From positions 62,001 to 126,000 of the forward strand of contig JAUCBJ010006470.1 of assembly GCA_032718475.1 (NCBI GenBank): a stretch of 64,000 bases of DNA, written 5' to 3'. Under the pieces are notes generated by a model. That model did no database searches. It was not told the origin of the DNA and saw only the letters and a list, made by a program, of their open reading frames with translations. Both the position numbers and the translations under genes were made by a program. This document shows, piece after piece, positions 31,166-42,101 of the stretch. The DNA is from Nemertoderma westbladi (Eukaryota > Xenacoelomorpha > Nemertodermatida > Nemertodermatidae). Position 1 is the first letter of the stretch; each line of letters starts with the position of its first letter.

Positions 31166-32302
31166 AGTCTAAATAATATTTGCCTTCCGGCAAAAATCTC
31201 GCAAAAATTCGAGATATAATTATAATTTAACCGAAATACGGTCAAATTATTTGTCAAATAATCAGTTGGTCCAAATGTCAAATAAATTCGCAATGCAATA
31301 TTGTGAATTTAATGGGGTATATAGTTATAGCAAATACTAACACAATATTTAAACAAAAATATTATTATATAGCTACTATATAGTATTAAATACCGGTATA
31401 GCACAAAATAACTTTGAATCTAATACAAAATATTCAAAATAAACTTGCCACCCGAATATTTCTAATTTTATATATATAGCTCCAATCAACGTAATTTTAA
31501 TTTCAAATATTATATGTATCCACTAGCGCGTGGCTACATCTTCGGGTTGCGACTCTCTCTAACTCTCTCTCTAACTTGAGCGATTCAAAAAACCATGGCC
31601 GGCTAAACCTAAATATCCTAACTAATAAATTGAGTTCAGCTTCGCAGTTAAACAACCGGTAATTTTTTACTGCTTCCACAAACACACTGGCGCCAACAGA
31701 ACAACTAACCTTGTTTGCTGTGAGATTCCACGTCCGCGTCCAAAGATTCAGGCCCTTCGCTGATTGCAAACCGAACCCGCAGACCCACACGAACCCCAAA
31801 CTCAGAAGTTCCGTCTTGCCATGTATCTCCAGATGGTATAAAATAACTAAGCGGTTACCTAACATACCGGTACAAAACTCTAGAATTTTACAAATAATTT
31901 TGACCGAAACTGAATTCTCGCAAACCTAGCTAAAATTTTCAAAAAACTTACTAATTACTGTTTGCCCTAAGGCCTAAGGAACTGCTGTATTCGCAATTAG
32001 CAAAACGCACTACCGTACATTCACTGTATGCAGCACAGTAAGTAAAACAGTACACCAACCTAACAGCCTAATGATACTGTGTGTGGTACGGCAAACAAAT
32101 GTCCTTCTACCGTCCGCAGTAACAACAATCAGCCTAATGTACTACTGTACTATTGTACGCAGCCAGTGAATACAGTAATCTAAACTAACAGCCTAATAGA
32201 ATAAATATACTCTATGTCTCACCGTACGCAGTACAGTACCTAATACAGTAATCTAATTCGTATTTACTGTACGCAGTACAGCAAAACAAAATCGCGTATT
32301 AC
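31166..32302 (-). other. 5' leader of element B
   Basis: Counterpart of 878-2101. Inverted repeats of the CTGTACTGCGTACAG type lie between about 32000 and 32290, and an AAG|GTTAGT donor near 31712. Confidence 0.7.
31503..31865 (-). CDS. Small leader ORF, element B copy
   Basis: 120 codons, same start and stop as the frame at 1407-1769 with a handful of substitutions. No domain recognised; reality as a protein is uncertain. Confidence 0.3.
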   Translation of the reverse strand: MLGNRLVILYHLEIHGKTELLSLGFVWVCGFGLQSAKGLNLWTRTWNLTANKVSCSVGASVFVEAVKNYRLFNCEAELNLLVRIFRFSRPWFFESLKLERELERVATRRCSHALVDTYNI

Positions 32303-34476
32303 TGATAAACAACCGCGACCTCTATACTAACAGCAGAACTGTTGAACAGACCAATACCCGTTAATATCCTTCTGCCAACCTAATAAGTTCTCGTCTAACC
32401 AATAAGACACGAAGACTGCTCTACTGTTAAGTAAAGGGGCTCAGGAGCGTGATATTACTAAATTGTAAGGGTTGCTAAATACAAACCGCTACTTACCGTT
32501 AGATGGCGCTAATCTGCCGTCCGCTAATATATTTTACTAAATTTACACAACTCCTGCAAAATCGCTTGTTCCTTTCTCTACCGATTGCTCGATAGAGAGC
32601 TAACTGTTCGAATCTATGAGCCACGCAGGAATAACCAAAACAATAAACCCGAGTCGGCTCCCTAAGCTTACTTAAGACGAGTGCGAGAGGCCTTGCACTC
32701 AGAGTATTCTTACGCCTAATTCTATCACTATTAAAGCACGCTATTACCTATGTCCTTCTAATCGCGAATACTGGAGGTTCCCTAACGTAATGTGTGAATG
32801 CGAGAATATTTAAAATATCAAAATGGTACAGTATCTGTTTCTACGTGGATAATACCACTCCGAGTCTAAAACTGCCCGCGACTGGCTTTAGGCCAGCAAA
32901 ATTACTAGCGTATCGTGCGTACCGAATAGTGCGTTCTAGCTGATTGCCCGCTAATGCAAATAACCGCTCAGCGTGAATAGTTTACAGTACACTAATTATT
33001 ACCTTAGCTACTCTCCGCTATGCTGCGTACTAATTCTTAATTTTTTACTAATTAATTACAGTCACAAATATTTAACAGCGTACTAATTACTAAGAGTTCC
33101 AGAATACGTAATTCTAATTTATCACGCAACAGGTTTCGCTAGTAATAGCCTAAATTGCCGTATTACTTTGACCTAATCAATAACTAATTATTGTAACTAA
33201 GAAATAGAAATCAATCAAAGGAAAAGAGCGCCTATCTAAGCATTCGTAATCTTAGGCACACTTCAATAACACACCAATCAGCGTTAGAAATCACAGTTTA
33301 CAATTGTGCAATTCACTACTCGTACTCCACACTCAACGTTGTAATACGCGCAGGCCTCTCCCGGGTACATCTAGGATTCCTAACTAACCCAATTCCTGCC
33401 CCCCTAATACTAAATAGAGACAAAACCTGGATCATCAGCCCCCTAGATACTGTACCGGCGATCGGTCTGCGTGCCGCAGTGCAAGATACCCGCCCGCAAC
33501 GGTGACCCTGGCCAGCGTTGCCCGCTTTGAATCCTCCGCTCTCTCCTAGTCGCTCAACCCCCCGATGCGCCCACCGCCCACTGGCACCTTAGCCCTCCAT
33601 GATACTAATAGCTACCGTAGCGGCGCATGCAAATCACAAAGTCTGACAGTCTCAGGAATCCCTTAGGATTATTGCGCAGAAAAGAATCACATAGAACCAT
33701 TAATCAAAGGTAGAAATCATAGTTCGATTGTAATTTGCAGTAATCGAAGGAATTATTGAGAAACACAAGCAAAATAATCGTAATAGATATGAACAAGAAA
33801 TTAATCAAAATTAGCAAATTGCAGAAAATACGATATCCTAATACAAAATTAGAGACAGCTCAGCAAGTAAATTGTAACAGGGGTGTGTCATGTGATAAGG
33901 CATGAACATATGAACAACAAAAGGCCCTACCGGCACACCGCCAATTTATAGGTGATCCCGATGGGGTGATGCAATAAGGTGACTCAATCGCTCTCCCATT
34001 GGCTCTCCAGTCCATGCTAGCATTAAACCAACCTGGAAGCAGTTAATCCAATAAGGAGACCGGATTGTAGCCCTATGCCCTCAAATTATTACCATATATG
34101 GTAATGGATCACGTCTCTGGCTGCTGAATGGCCAGGACAGCGTCCCTATATGCTAGCCCTATCAAACTAATATCAGCAAGCACAAAATCCAGGGTCCGAG
34201 TAAACTCGCTACCCTGGAACTATCTACATATATCCTAATACAAAATTACGTAGGTAGGGCTACATACTATACAAATGAATGGATGCAAAATATATGGGCG
34301 TTTTAACTTCCTTACCTAAATGTCACCACACTGCGCCTTATCTAAATAATTATACTGCACAACGGACTAATATTACGTACAGTATAACGGACTAATACTG
34401 CATACTGCATAATGGACTAATACTGCATACTGCATAATGGACTAATACTGTGGATACAGCGCCATATACCGTAACA
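32303..34476 (-). repeat. 5' LTR of element B
   Basis: Same length (2,174 bp) as the copy at 15639-17812 with very few differences; begins TGTTACGG at 34476 and ends TTTATCA at 32303 on the minus strand. The palindrome recurs at 34088-34105. Confidence 0.92.
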
Positions 34477-34481
34477 GTATA

Positions 34482-35345
34482 TGCAGACTCCGAAATGATT
34501 AGGCAGTATGCGTTCTAACCCAGTAGTACGACTTATTCTTTAATTGGGGGTTTACCTTACCGCATTGGCTGCCCCTACTTCCTAACCGTACTTAATCGGA
34601 CAGAGGCTCTACACACACTACAATCCGTTCAGACCTAATAACAGCCAGACAACTATCCAGCCTACAAATTATCTAAATAAATATTATACGCTACCCGTAC
34701 AGACTTACACAAACAAAGTACAGACTAAACGATGGCAGACTACTCTCAAGCCTAAATAAACTACAGGACATGCAGACTCCGAAATGATTAGGGAGTATGC
34801 GTTCTAACCCAGTAGTACGACTTATTCTTTAGTTGGGGGTTTACCTTACAGCATTCGCTGCCCCTACTTCCTAACCGTACTTAATCGGACAGAGGCTCTA
34901 CACACACTACAATCCGTTCAGACCTAATAACAGCCAGACAACTATCCAGCCTACAAATTATCTAAATAAATATTATACGCTACCCGTACAGACTTACACA
35001 AACAAAGTACAGACTAAACGATGGCAGACTACTCTCAAGCCTAAATAAACTACAGGACATGCAGACTCCGAAATGATTAGGGAGTATGCGTTCTAACCCA
35101 GTAGTACGACTTATTCTTTACTTGGGGGTTTACCTTACAGCATTCGCTGCCCCTACTTCCTAACCATACTTAATCGGACAGGTGATCTACACACACTGCA
35201 ATCCGTTCGGACCTAACAGCAATCAGACAACAGCTCAGCCTACAAATCGTCTGTACAATCTGATCAGGTTTACACGCCTTCTGTTCAATACTGGCCTACA
35301 AATAAATAAAACTTGACAGAAATAAGTAAACCATATAAAGGAATA
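34482..35345 (-). repeat. 289-bp tandem repeats of the family-2 leader (three copies)
   Basis: Units start at 34482, 34771 and 35060 with TGCAGACTCCGAAATGATTA. The first two are nearly identical; the third diverges after about 120 bp. The same unit, same period, is in element D. Confidence 0.85.
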
Positions 35346-35590
35346 AGGGGTGATCAATCCCTAATCCCTTAAACAGCCTACCGGTATACAACAATCAAAT
35401 CGAATAATACTAATGTACTTATACGGAAGTACCGGTTAGGACAGTTGGGCCTACGGGCCTACGGACCTACAGAAGTACCGGTTCTGGCAGTTGGGCCTAC
35501 TGACCTACGGCAGTACCGTTCAGGTTTACCGGTTGACCGGTACTTTCAACTTTATTGCTTACTGCAATAAAGAAGACATATATCCTTTAA

Positions 35591-36861
35591 TGTTCGCGCT
35601 TTCAGACCTTTGGCAGTTTAATCCGCCAAATTAAGATGTCTTCTAGATATTAAATCGCTTTTTAGCCTATGACAAGTATTTGATTCACTACACTAGTCGA
35701 AACCAATCTGTGCGCGATCATTCACCCGCTGGATATTCCCGGGAGATTGGGTTCGACGGTTTAATTTTATTGCTATGTAAGCCTAATGTATTATTCGACT
35801 GACAGTATTATATAATCTCTGACAATATTATTCACCTTAGGGAATATTAACAGTTCCTTTAGGACGTGGCGCTTTATTTATATAAACAGAGTTATGACTT
35901 AAACTACTCACAACGATATGGCTTAATTATAATTCACATATATGGCGCATTCTTTAGGAATTGCTTCTTTAACAGACTCACTCATACACAATGCTGCACA
36001 ATACTGCACACTAATCTGCCAATCTTCACTGATTTTAGTCACATATAAAAGGAACACAGACTGACTCATGTAGGGTCTATCAAATAACATTAGATTCACT
36101 TCAAACCACTTTAACATAAGTCACAATCGTTATTGGTAACCTTTCTCTCTTACCTTCGGTATATCAAGAATATTGGGTTTTCGGGGTTATTTCTCGTTAT
36201 TCCAATATAATAATTCATCAACAAATATAATGAATAACCGACAACAAATAGCAGTATACAGTATCGATTGAGCAGGTAATTTTAGCAGTTTCAGCAGTTA
36301 TACGGCAGTTATTAAAAGCCGTGTGTGCCGTGTGTCAGCAGTTATTACGAAATTGCAGTTATTACGAAATTGCAGTTATTACGAAATTGCAGTTATTACG
36401 AAATTGCAGTTAAAGGATATATGTCCTTATAATTAAACCTACTAGTGTTGAGCTAAAAAGCAGAAAGCACAAAACACTACAAAGCCGTTCTTTCGTGGCT
36501 TTGAAAAACTCGTGACTACTACTCTATACGAGGATACCAACTACCCTTATTCCACGAAGCTCCCGTTCAACACAGAGAAAGAGCAGTGAGATAGGAAAAT
36601 TTCAGTTCAGTAGCTCTGTGATAGGTCAAAATCAAGGCTAACTCAAATTCTATTGGGAGATACAAAAACAAGGCTATGACGCAACCTTCCTAGGCTGGTT
36701 GGCCGATTAAACAGAGCCCAGATACCTGCGTACAGCAAATCAGCCAATAAGCTGGTAGCTTGCACTATTTTAGCTATAGATCCCCTTTAGAGTATTCTAG
36801 CGACCGGGGGGGAACTGGCCAACAAGGCAAACGAATCAGTTATCCCACAAAAGCTTTTACA
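35591..36861 (-). repeat. Family-2 LTR, 5' LTR of element E
   Basis: 1,271 bp, TGTAAAAGC...GCGCGAACA on the minus strand. It has an internal array of GCAGTTATTACGAAATT units, about four copies at 36336-36412, absent from the other family-2 LTRs here. No matching target duplication at the ends. Confidence 0.8.
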
Positions 36862-37623
36862 ATATCCGTTATCTGATGTCTGATCTCAACTCATACCTCA
36901 ACTCAACTCATAACATACCATACCTAATCAAACAACCTGTGCATACTTTATATTGTTATACTGCTATTTACTGTCAGTTCTTCATAATATGGTTGATGAA
37001 TTATTATATTTGGAATAACGATAAATAACCCCGAAACCCAATTTTCTTGATATACCGAAGGTAAGAGAGAAAGGTTACATATAACGATTGTGACTTATGT
37101 TAAAGTGGTTTGAAGTGAATCTAATGTTATTTGATAGACCCTACATGATTCGGTCCGTGTTCCTTTTATATATAACTAAAATCAGTGAAGATCGGCAGAT
37201 CAGTGTGCAGTATTGTGCAGCATTGTGTATGAGTGAGACTGATAACGAAGCATTTCCTAAAGAATGCGCCATATATGTGAATTGTAACTAAGCCATATCG
37301 TTGTGAGTAGTTTAAGTCATAACTCTGTTTATATAGATAGAGCGCCACGTCCTAAAGGAACTGTTAATATTCCCTGAAAGTGAATAATATTGTCAGAGAT
37401 TATATAATACTGTCAGTCGAATAATGCATTAGGCTTACATAGCAATAAAATTAAGCCGTCGAACCCAATCTCCCGGGTATATCCAGCGGGTGAATGATCG
37501 CGCACAGATTGGTTTCGACTAGTGTAGTGAATTAAATACTTGTCATAGGCTAAAAGTGATTTATTATCTAGAAGACATCATAATTTGGCGGGTTAAACTG
37601 CCAAAGGTCTGAAAGCGCGAACA
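36862..37623 (+). repeat. 5' LTR of element C, 5'-truncated
   Basis: Matches the last roughly 720 bp of the solo LTR at 50518-51674. The first about 440 bp are absent where element E starts. Ends GCGCGAACA at 37623, with pol sequence directly after. Confidence 0.82.
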
Positions 37624-39390
37624 GTGATTGACAACATCAAACGGGATATATACATGGACGACAATCTAAAGTCCCTTCCATCAGTCGAAGAAGCCATTGA
37701 TGTCGCTAAAGGAATGGTAGAGTGCTTAAAAAGAGTAGAAGACCGTGGATCAAAAGATCTCGACTTAATACAGGATGATCTTCCGGAAACCAAGACACTT
37801 GGCTTGAAGTGGGACACAGAAAGAGATATCCTGTTTTTCCAGCTAAAACAGCGAGATAATCCAGTTCGGACAAAACGGATTTGTTTAAGTATCCTGAGCA
37901 CTTATTTCGATCCATTGGGATTTATTAGCCCAGTTATATTGATTGCTCGGAGTTTAGTACAACAAATGTGGCTTGAAAACCACTCATGGGACGATCCACT
38001 TAAGGGAGAATTATTAAAGAAGTGGATGAAATGGGAAGATTCTCTACCAGCCATCGAGAACTTTATAATTTCCCGTTCATATTTTGGTCATGTTCTCCCT
38101 ACGTATTCCTATCAACTCCATGTGTTTGGAGACGCCAGCGATATGGGAATAGGTATAGTAGCCTACCTAAGAGTGGAAACTCCGGATGGAATCAAAGTCG
38201 CCTTGGTTACCTCTAAGGCATTGATAAACAACAAGTTGAAAGTTCCTCGAGCGGAGTTAAAAGCGGCTCTATACGCTACAGCCATCGGCCGGAATGTAAC
38301 AGAACAGATCGACTATCCACTGGAGAAAACTGTCTATTGGACCGATGCTTTACTCGTGTTGGAGTATATAACCAATGAAGTCTGTCAGTTCAGCGTCTTC
38401 GTTACCAACAGAGTAGCTATTATACTCAGTCGCACGACGATGGATCAATGGAGACATTGCCCCGGAACGATTAATCCAGCAGACATCGCCTCCAGGGGAG
38501 CAACTCCTCAAGAACTGGTAGATACTCCAGACTGGTTAGGTGGACCCGACTTCCTCTACAAAGAAGAAGAAGAATGGCCTCCTCATCTTACTACAGCAGA
38601 TATTAGACAGGCCAAGGGAGCGGAGAAAGTCAAACCTAAAACTCGGGCGAGTAAATCGAAGTTATTTAAACCTATGGTAGATCTGTCTGTACTACATACT
38701 TCCGGAGACGACGCTTTGGATCAGAAACCCACAGCCACAAATAAGTCTGTAGTGGAAATCCGTGAGAAGGATTGGAAATCTGGAATACCAGACGTCTCGC
38801 AAGGACTCTCACCTCTCCTGCAGAGAGCGGTACATCACTACAGTTCCTGGAATCGGCTCTGTAAGGCCGTCACATATTTAAAACGATGTTTTCATCATCA
38901 CTACTCCGGGACGAAGACCAATAGTGATACCGCTCCACTAACATCGGTGCAGGTCCATGTTGTTAAAGATCTTCCCAAATATAAGATATCCGACAGGTTT
39001 CTGAAGGAGAAGATCAGTTATCCGGAGCATGAAGAAACCAACAAGCAGATGCTGAGACTCCTGCAATGCTATGAGGATTCTGATAAGTATTTCCTGTTGT
39101 TGAGAAATCCACAGATGCGCTTAAGGGATCGTTTCTCTAGCACAATGATAGATGGGTTGATACGTGTTGGAGGAAGATTAACGAATGCTCCATTATCCTT
39201 TGACACTAAGTTCCCCATACTCATTAGAAATCTTGAAATACAAGTCAAGATGATTGTAGATGTTCACAGCAAACTTTATCATGCTGGTAGAGAACGAGTT
39301 CTTAGCGAAATTCGAACTCGCTATTATTTTTATAAACCCCGTAGAGCTCTGAACCAATACCCTGTAGGAAAGCATTCAGTAGGCCTTTAA
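37624..39390 (+). pseudogene. pol: RT (C-terminal half), RNase H and start of integrase, element C
   Basis: 588 codons open from the LTR junction. Begins within RT just before Y-M-D-D, so the fingers region is gone. Compared with D, about 22 residues after the VECLKR segment are deleted in frame. RNase H motif G-D-A-S is near 38130. A 16-nt deletion near 39358 shifts the frame within the integrase zinc segment, removing a zinc-binding Cys, and leads to the stop. Confidence 0.85.
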
Positions 39391-40460
39391 CACAGCGAGA
39401 GGCAGAATTACCTAGGGAACGAGTAAGCTTCTATGAACCACCCTTTACTAATACCGGTGTAGATTTATTTGGCCCTATTGAAGTATATCGTGCTAGGACT
39501 ATAGTCAAGAGATGGTGTGTAATCTTTGTTTGTATGACTTGTAGAGCTATCCATCTCGATATGGTGAACGATTTATCTACCAACAGCTTCCTATTAAGCT
39601 TACGACGACAGATCGCTCGCTTTGGAACTAGTAACACGATGAGATCTGATAAGGGAACGAACTTCATTGGTGCCAACAATGAAATCAAAGCTTACGTCAA
39701 AGATTGGAACCAAAGACAGGTGGACGATCAGCTAAGGGTAACAGCGTCTAGCTGGACCTTCAACTCCGCCGACGCCCCTTGGTGGGGAGGAAGTTGGGAG
39801 AGATTAATAAGAAGTGTGAAGACCGCATTTCACTTTATAGTGCCGTGCCGCGCGTATCTCACCGACGAACTTTTGCGGACGTTAATGGAGGAAATCGCCG
39901 CCTATCTCAACAAGAGACCGCTTATGCCAGTCTCATCGAGTCCCGATTCCCTGGAAGCGCTAACACCCGCGCATTTCCTACTGAAGAAACCTGTAGCCAT
40001 GCTCCCACAATCGGAAATCACAGACGGAGACGAATACTGCCGGCAAACTTGGCAACTCATGCAGTTGTTATCCCGTCGTTTCACTGACCATTTCGAAAAA
40101 CATTATCTGCCCACGCTACAACTTCGAACTAAGTGGTTTGCGCAGCAAGAAAACGTCAGCGCTGGAGACATGGTTTTTATTGTGGATGTAGATCTTCCAC
40201 GTAAGCGGTGGCAGACAGGTCGTATCATCGAGACTCACATCTCGGATGACGGTTTGGTGCGATCGGTAGAACTCGTCGTCATGCGACGCAACTTCAAGAA
40301 ACCGGGAATTGTCTTCGAGACACAGCAGCTCAATCGCCCAGTTGGTCGCTTATGTTTACTGGAAAGAGACAGAGAACTCTCCGGAAACTATGGAAGACAA
40401 GATACTCTTCCCACGACCACCTCCCTAATCCAACAAACATCTAGGGACTCCCCAGCTTAG
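39391..40460 (+). pseudogene. pol: Integrase core and tail, element C
   Basis: Continues pol in the shifted frame; 308 codons are open from ATG 39534. Visible motifs: N-T-G-V-D-L-F-G near 39452, S-D-K-G-T-N-F near 39645, S-W-E-R-L near 39793, then the DUF5641-like tail ending at the natural stop. No promoter for separate expression is apparent. Confidence 0.82.
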
Positions 40461-42101
40461 TAGCATATGGAGTGGGTGTGTGACCATATTATTTTATTCT
40501 TATTATTTTATATTTATGTATGTATTATTATGTAATTTTATTATAATCGTTTTCTTTAATTTTATTTAGTAGAATGTTATTTTAGCGATTATTTAGTAGA
40601 TTAGTGCAATATATATTCGCGTTTATTACTTAATTACTTATATATTATATATTTAGTGCGACGGCGAGAAATAATTCTTTTCCTCCTTCCTTACTGTCCG
40701 TATTACATTACAAATACGTAACTACAGTAAGATGAAATATCCGTACTTATTAAAGTACAATAAAGCTCCTACTATATTCAAGTATTATTGGTAAAGTAGA
40801 GTATTAGGAATGCAAAATTCAGATCCTCGTGTCTCGGCTAAACCAAGCTCTGGGTAGACCTTGGAAACGACTTGCCTCTTCTCACTGACATTGCTTCGTG
40901 CGATATTGCTCTCATACCGTATATTAAATAATACATATAGTAGCGTGATGTCCCTTTAACAGTAGCGTACTACGCAAATAAATCTGTTAAACCCTTTGAC
41001 CATCTGTAATTCTAGTCGATTAAGATATCGCGGCACCCACCGATATACTTGAAAGACAAAATTCTAGAATCAGTGGTTAACGTCCCCAGACTTGTTCTGG
41101 AATAAACCGGTGCCCATCCTAAATATTAACTATTAATATTTATAAAGTCTGTCAAATTTCAGATCCTTTAACATTCTAGTCGATTAAGATATCGTAGCAC
41201 TTACCGATACTCTTAAAAAGACAAAATTCCTAGAATCAAGGATCCCAGTCCCCAGACTTGTTCTGGAATAAAATTGTGTCTATTTTAATATTAAATAATA
41301 AAATTACGGGAATAAATTTAAATTCATCTTTTAATTAATTTGATAAATTGTTATTTTATACAATTTATAATATTCCCAAAATTCCATTAATTAATAGATC
41401 ATGGGAGCGGAGATTCACCTATTAAGTGTATTAGTGTGCGAGAATCTCCAATATAGAGTCAATAGCCGATAAAATTCATAAAATCATATATAAAGATGAT
41501 ATTGACCATTAAAGACTTACTATTAAATAGCATCCCAGATCTGTATGCATGGGAATTACCCTAATTCTACCGCTAGCTTTCCATAATGTCACCATAGCAA
41601 CAACCACGCTAGAATTAGAAGCGAGTTAACAGAACAATAAAAAGCTTTCTCATTGAATAGCATACAGAATAAATAGCACACCGCTAGTATCCAAGGATAC
41701 ATAATAACAACGTGACATTCTGGAAGGCACTTGACTAACGGACAAATGACCCGAATGTGTGATAGAATGTGTACCATTTGTGACAGTTACGTGGAATTTG
41801 TGCGTTTGTAGGTGAATGTTACTACTAAGGTGTGTTTACAGTAGCGAGTCGCAATTGTGAAAGTAGCCCTAACTCTCCAGTAAGAACCTGAAGTATATCT
41901 AAGCCTTTGGGACGGACGGTGGAGTGACTCGTGCTGGTTGTTGTAGTCGTTGTGCAGCTACGACGTTGGCGATAGGCACATCGGCGAAAGTACACCAGCG
42001 CTGAGGATCTCGCACTGTCCGGGGGCAGAGAGGGGTAGGCAGCGACGCCCGCACGCCTAAATATAAACTCATTATAATATGGATAAACTTATATAGCAGA
42101 T
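40461..42101 (+). other. Spacer between pol and ORF3, element C
   Basis: AT-rich and non-coding. It contains a two-copy direct repeat (about 41012-41103 and 41168-41269), each with the hairpin CCAGACTTGTTCTGG (41086-41100 and 41252-41266). Element D has the same pair with different loop bases. Near 41870-42060 it is more GC-rich, without an ORF that I trust. Confidence 0.6.
41012..41269 (+). repeat. Two direct repeats with a conserved hairpin
   Basis: Each copy runs from TTCTAGTCGATTAAGATATC to the TTCTGGAATAAA segment. Copies are about 80-85% alike and about 160 bp apart. Confidence 0.6.

Larger units (their letters stand above)
15639..34476 (-). mobile_element. Element B: complete family-1 BEL/Pao retrotransposon (18.8 kb)
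   Basis: Bounded by two direct 2,174-bp LTRs running TG...CA, at 32303-34476 (5') and 15639-17812 (3'). In between, on the minus strand, are leader, gag-pol, spacer, ORF3 and primer. The LTRs differ at only a few positions that I can see (e.g. near 15867 and 16082), which indicates a recent insertion. Flanks are ATATA (left) and GTATA (right), a 4/5 match to a 5-bp target duplication. Two lesions: a TGA in gag at 28919-28921 and a 4-nt deletion in ORF3 near 18787. Confidence 0.92.
34477..36861 (-). mobile_element. Element E: 5' LTR and leader of a family-2 element, truncated
   Basis: Read on the minus strand: a complete family-2 LTR (36861 to 35591), 245 bp of leader with several ACCGGT motifs, and three 289-bp tandem repeats, then an abrupt end at element B. 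Element D has the same leader repeats near 63342-63925, which identifies the family. Gag and beyond are absent. Its LTR faces the truncated LTR of element C head to head, so E probably inserted into the 5' LTR of C. Confidence 0.75.

Noticed and set aside
34482-35345. CRISPR-like or centromeric satellite array
   Set aside because: The unit is 289 bp without spacers, and it recurs at a fixed place in a retrotransposon leader.
35591-37623. DNA transposon with long terminal inverted repeats
   Set aside because: TG...CA ends, adjacent purine tracts in C and D, and a solo copy with 5-bp duplication show these are LTRs.
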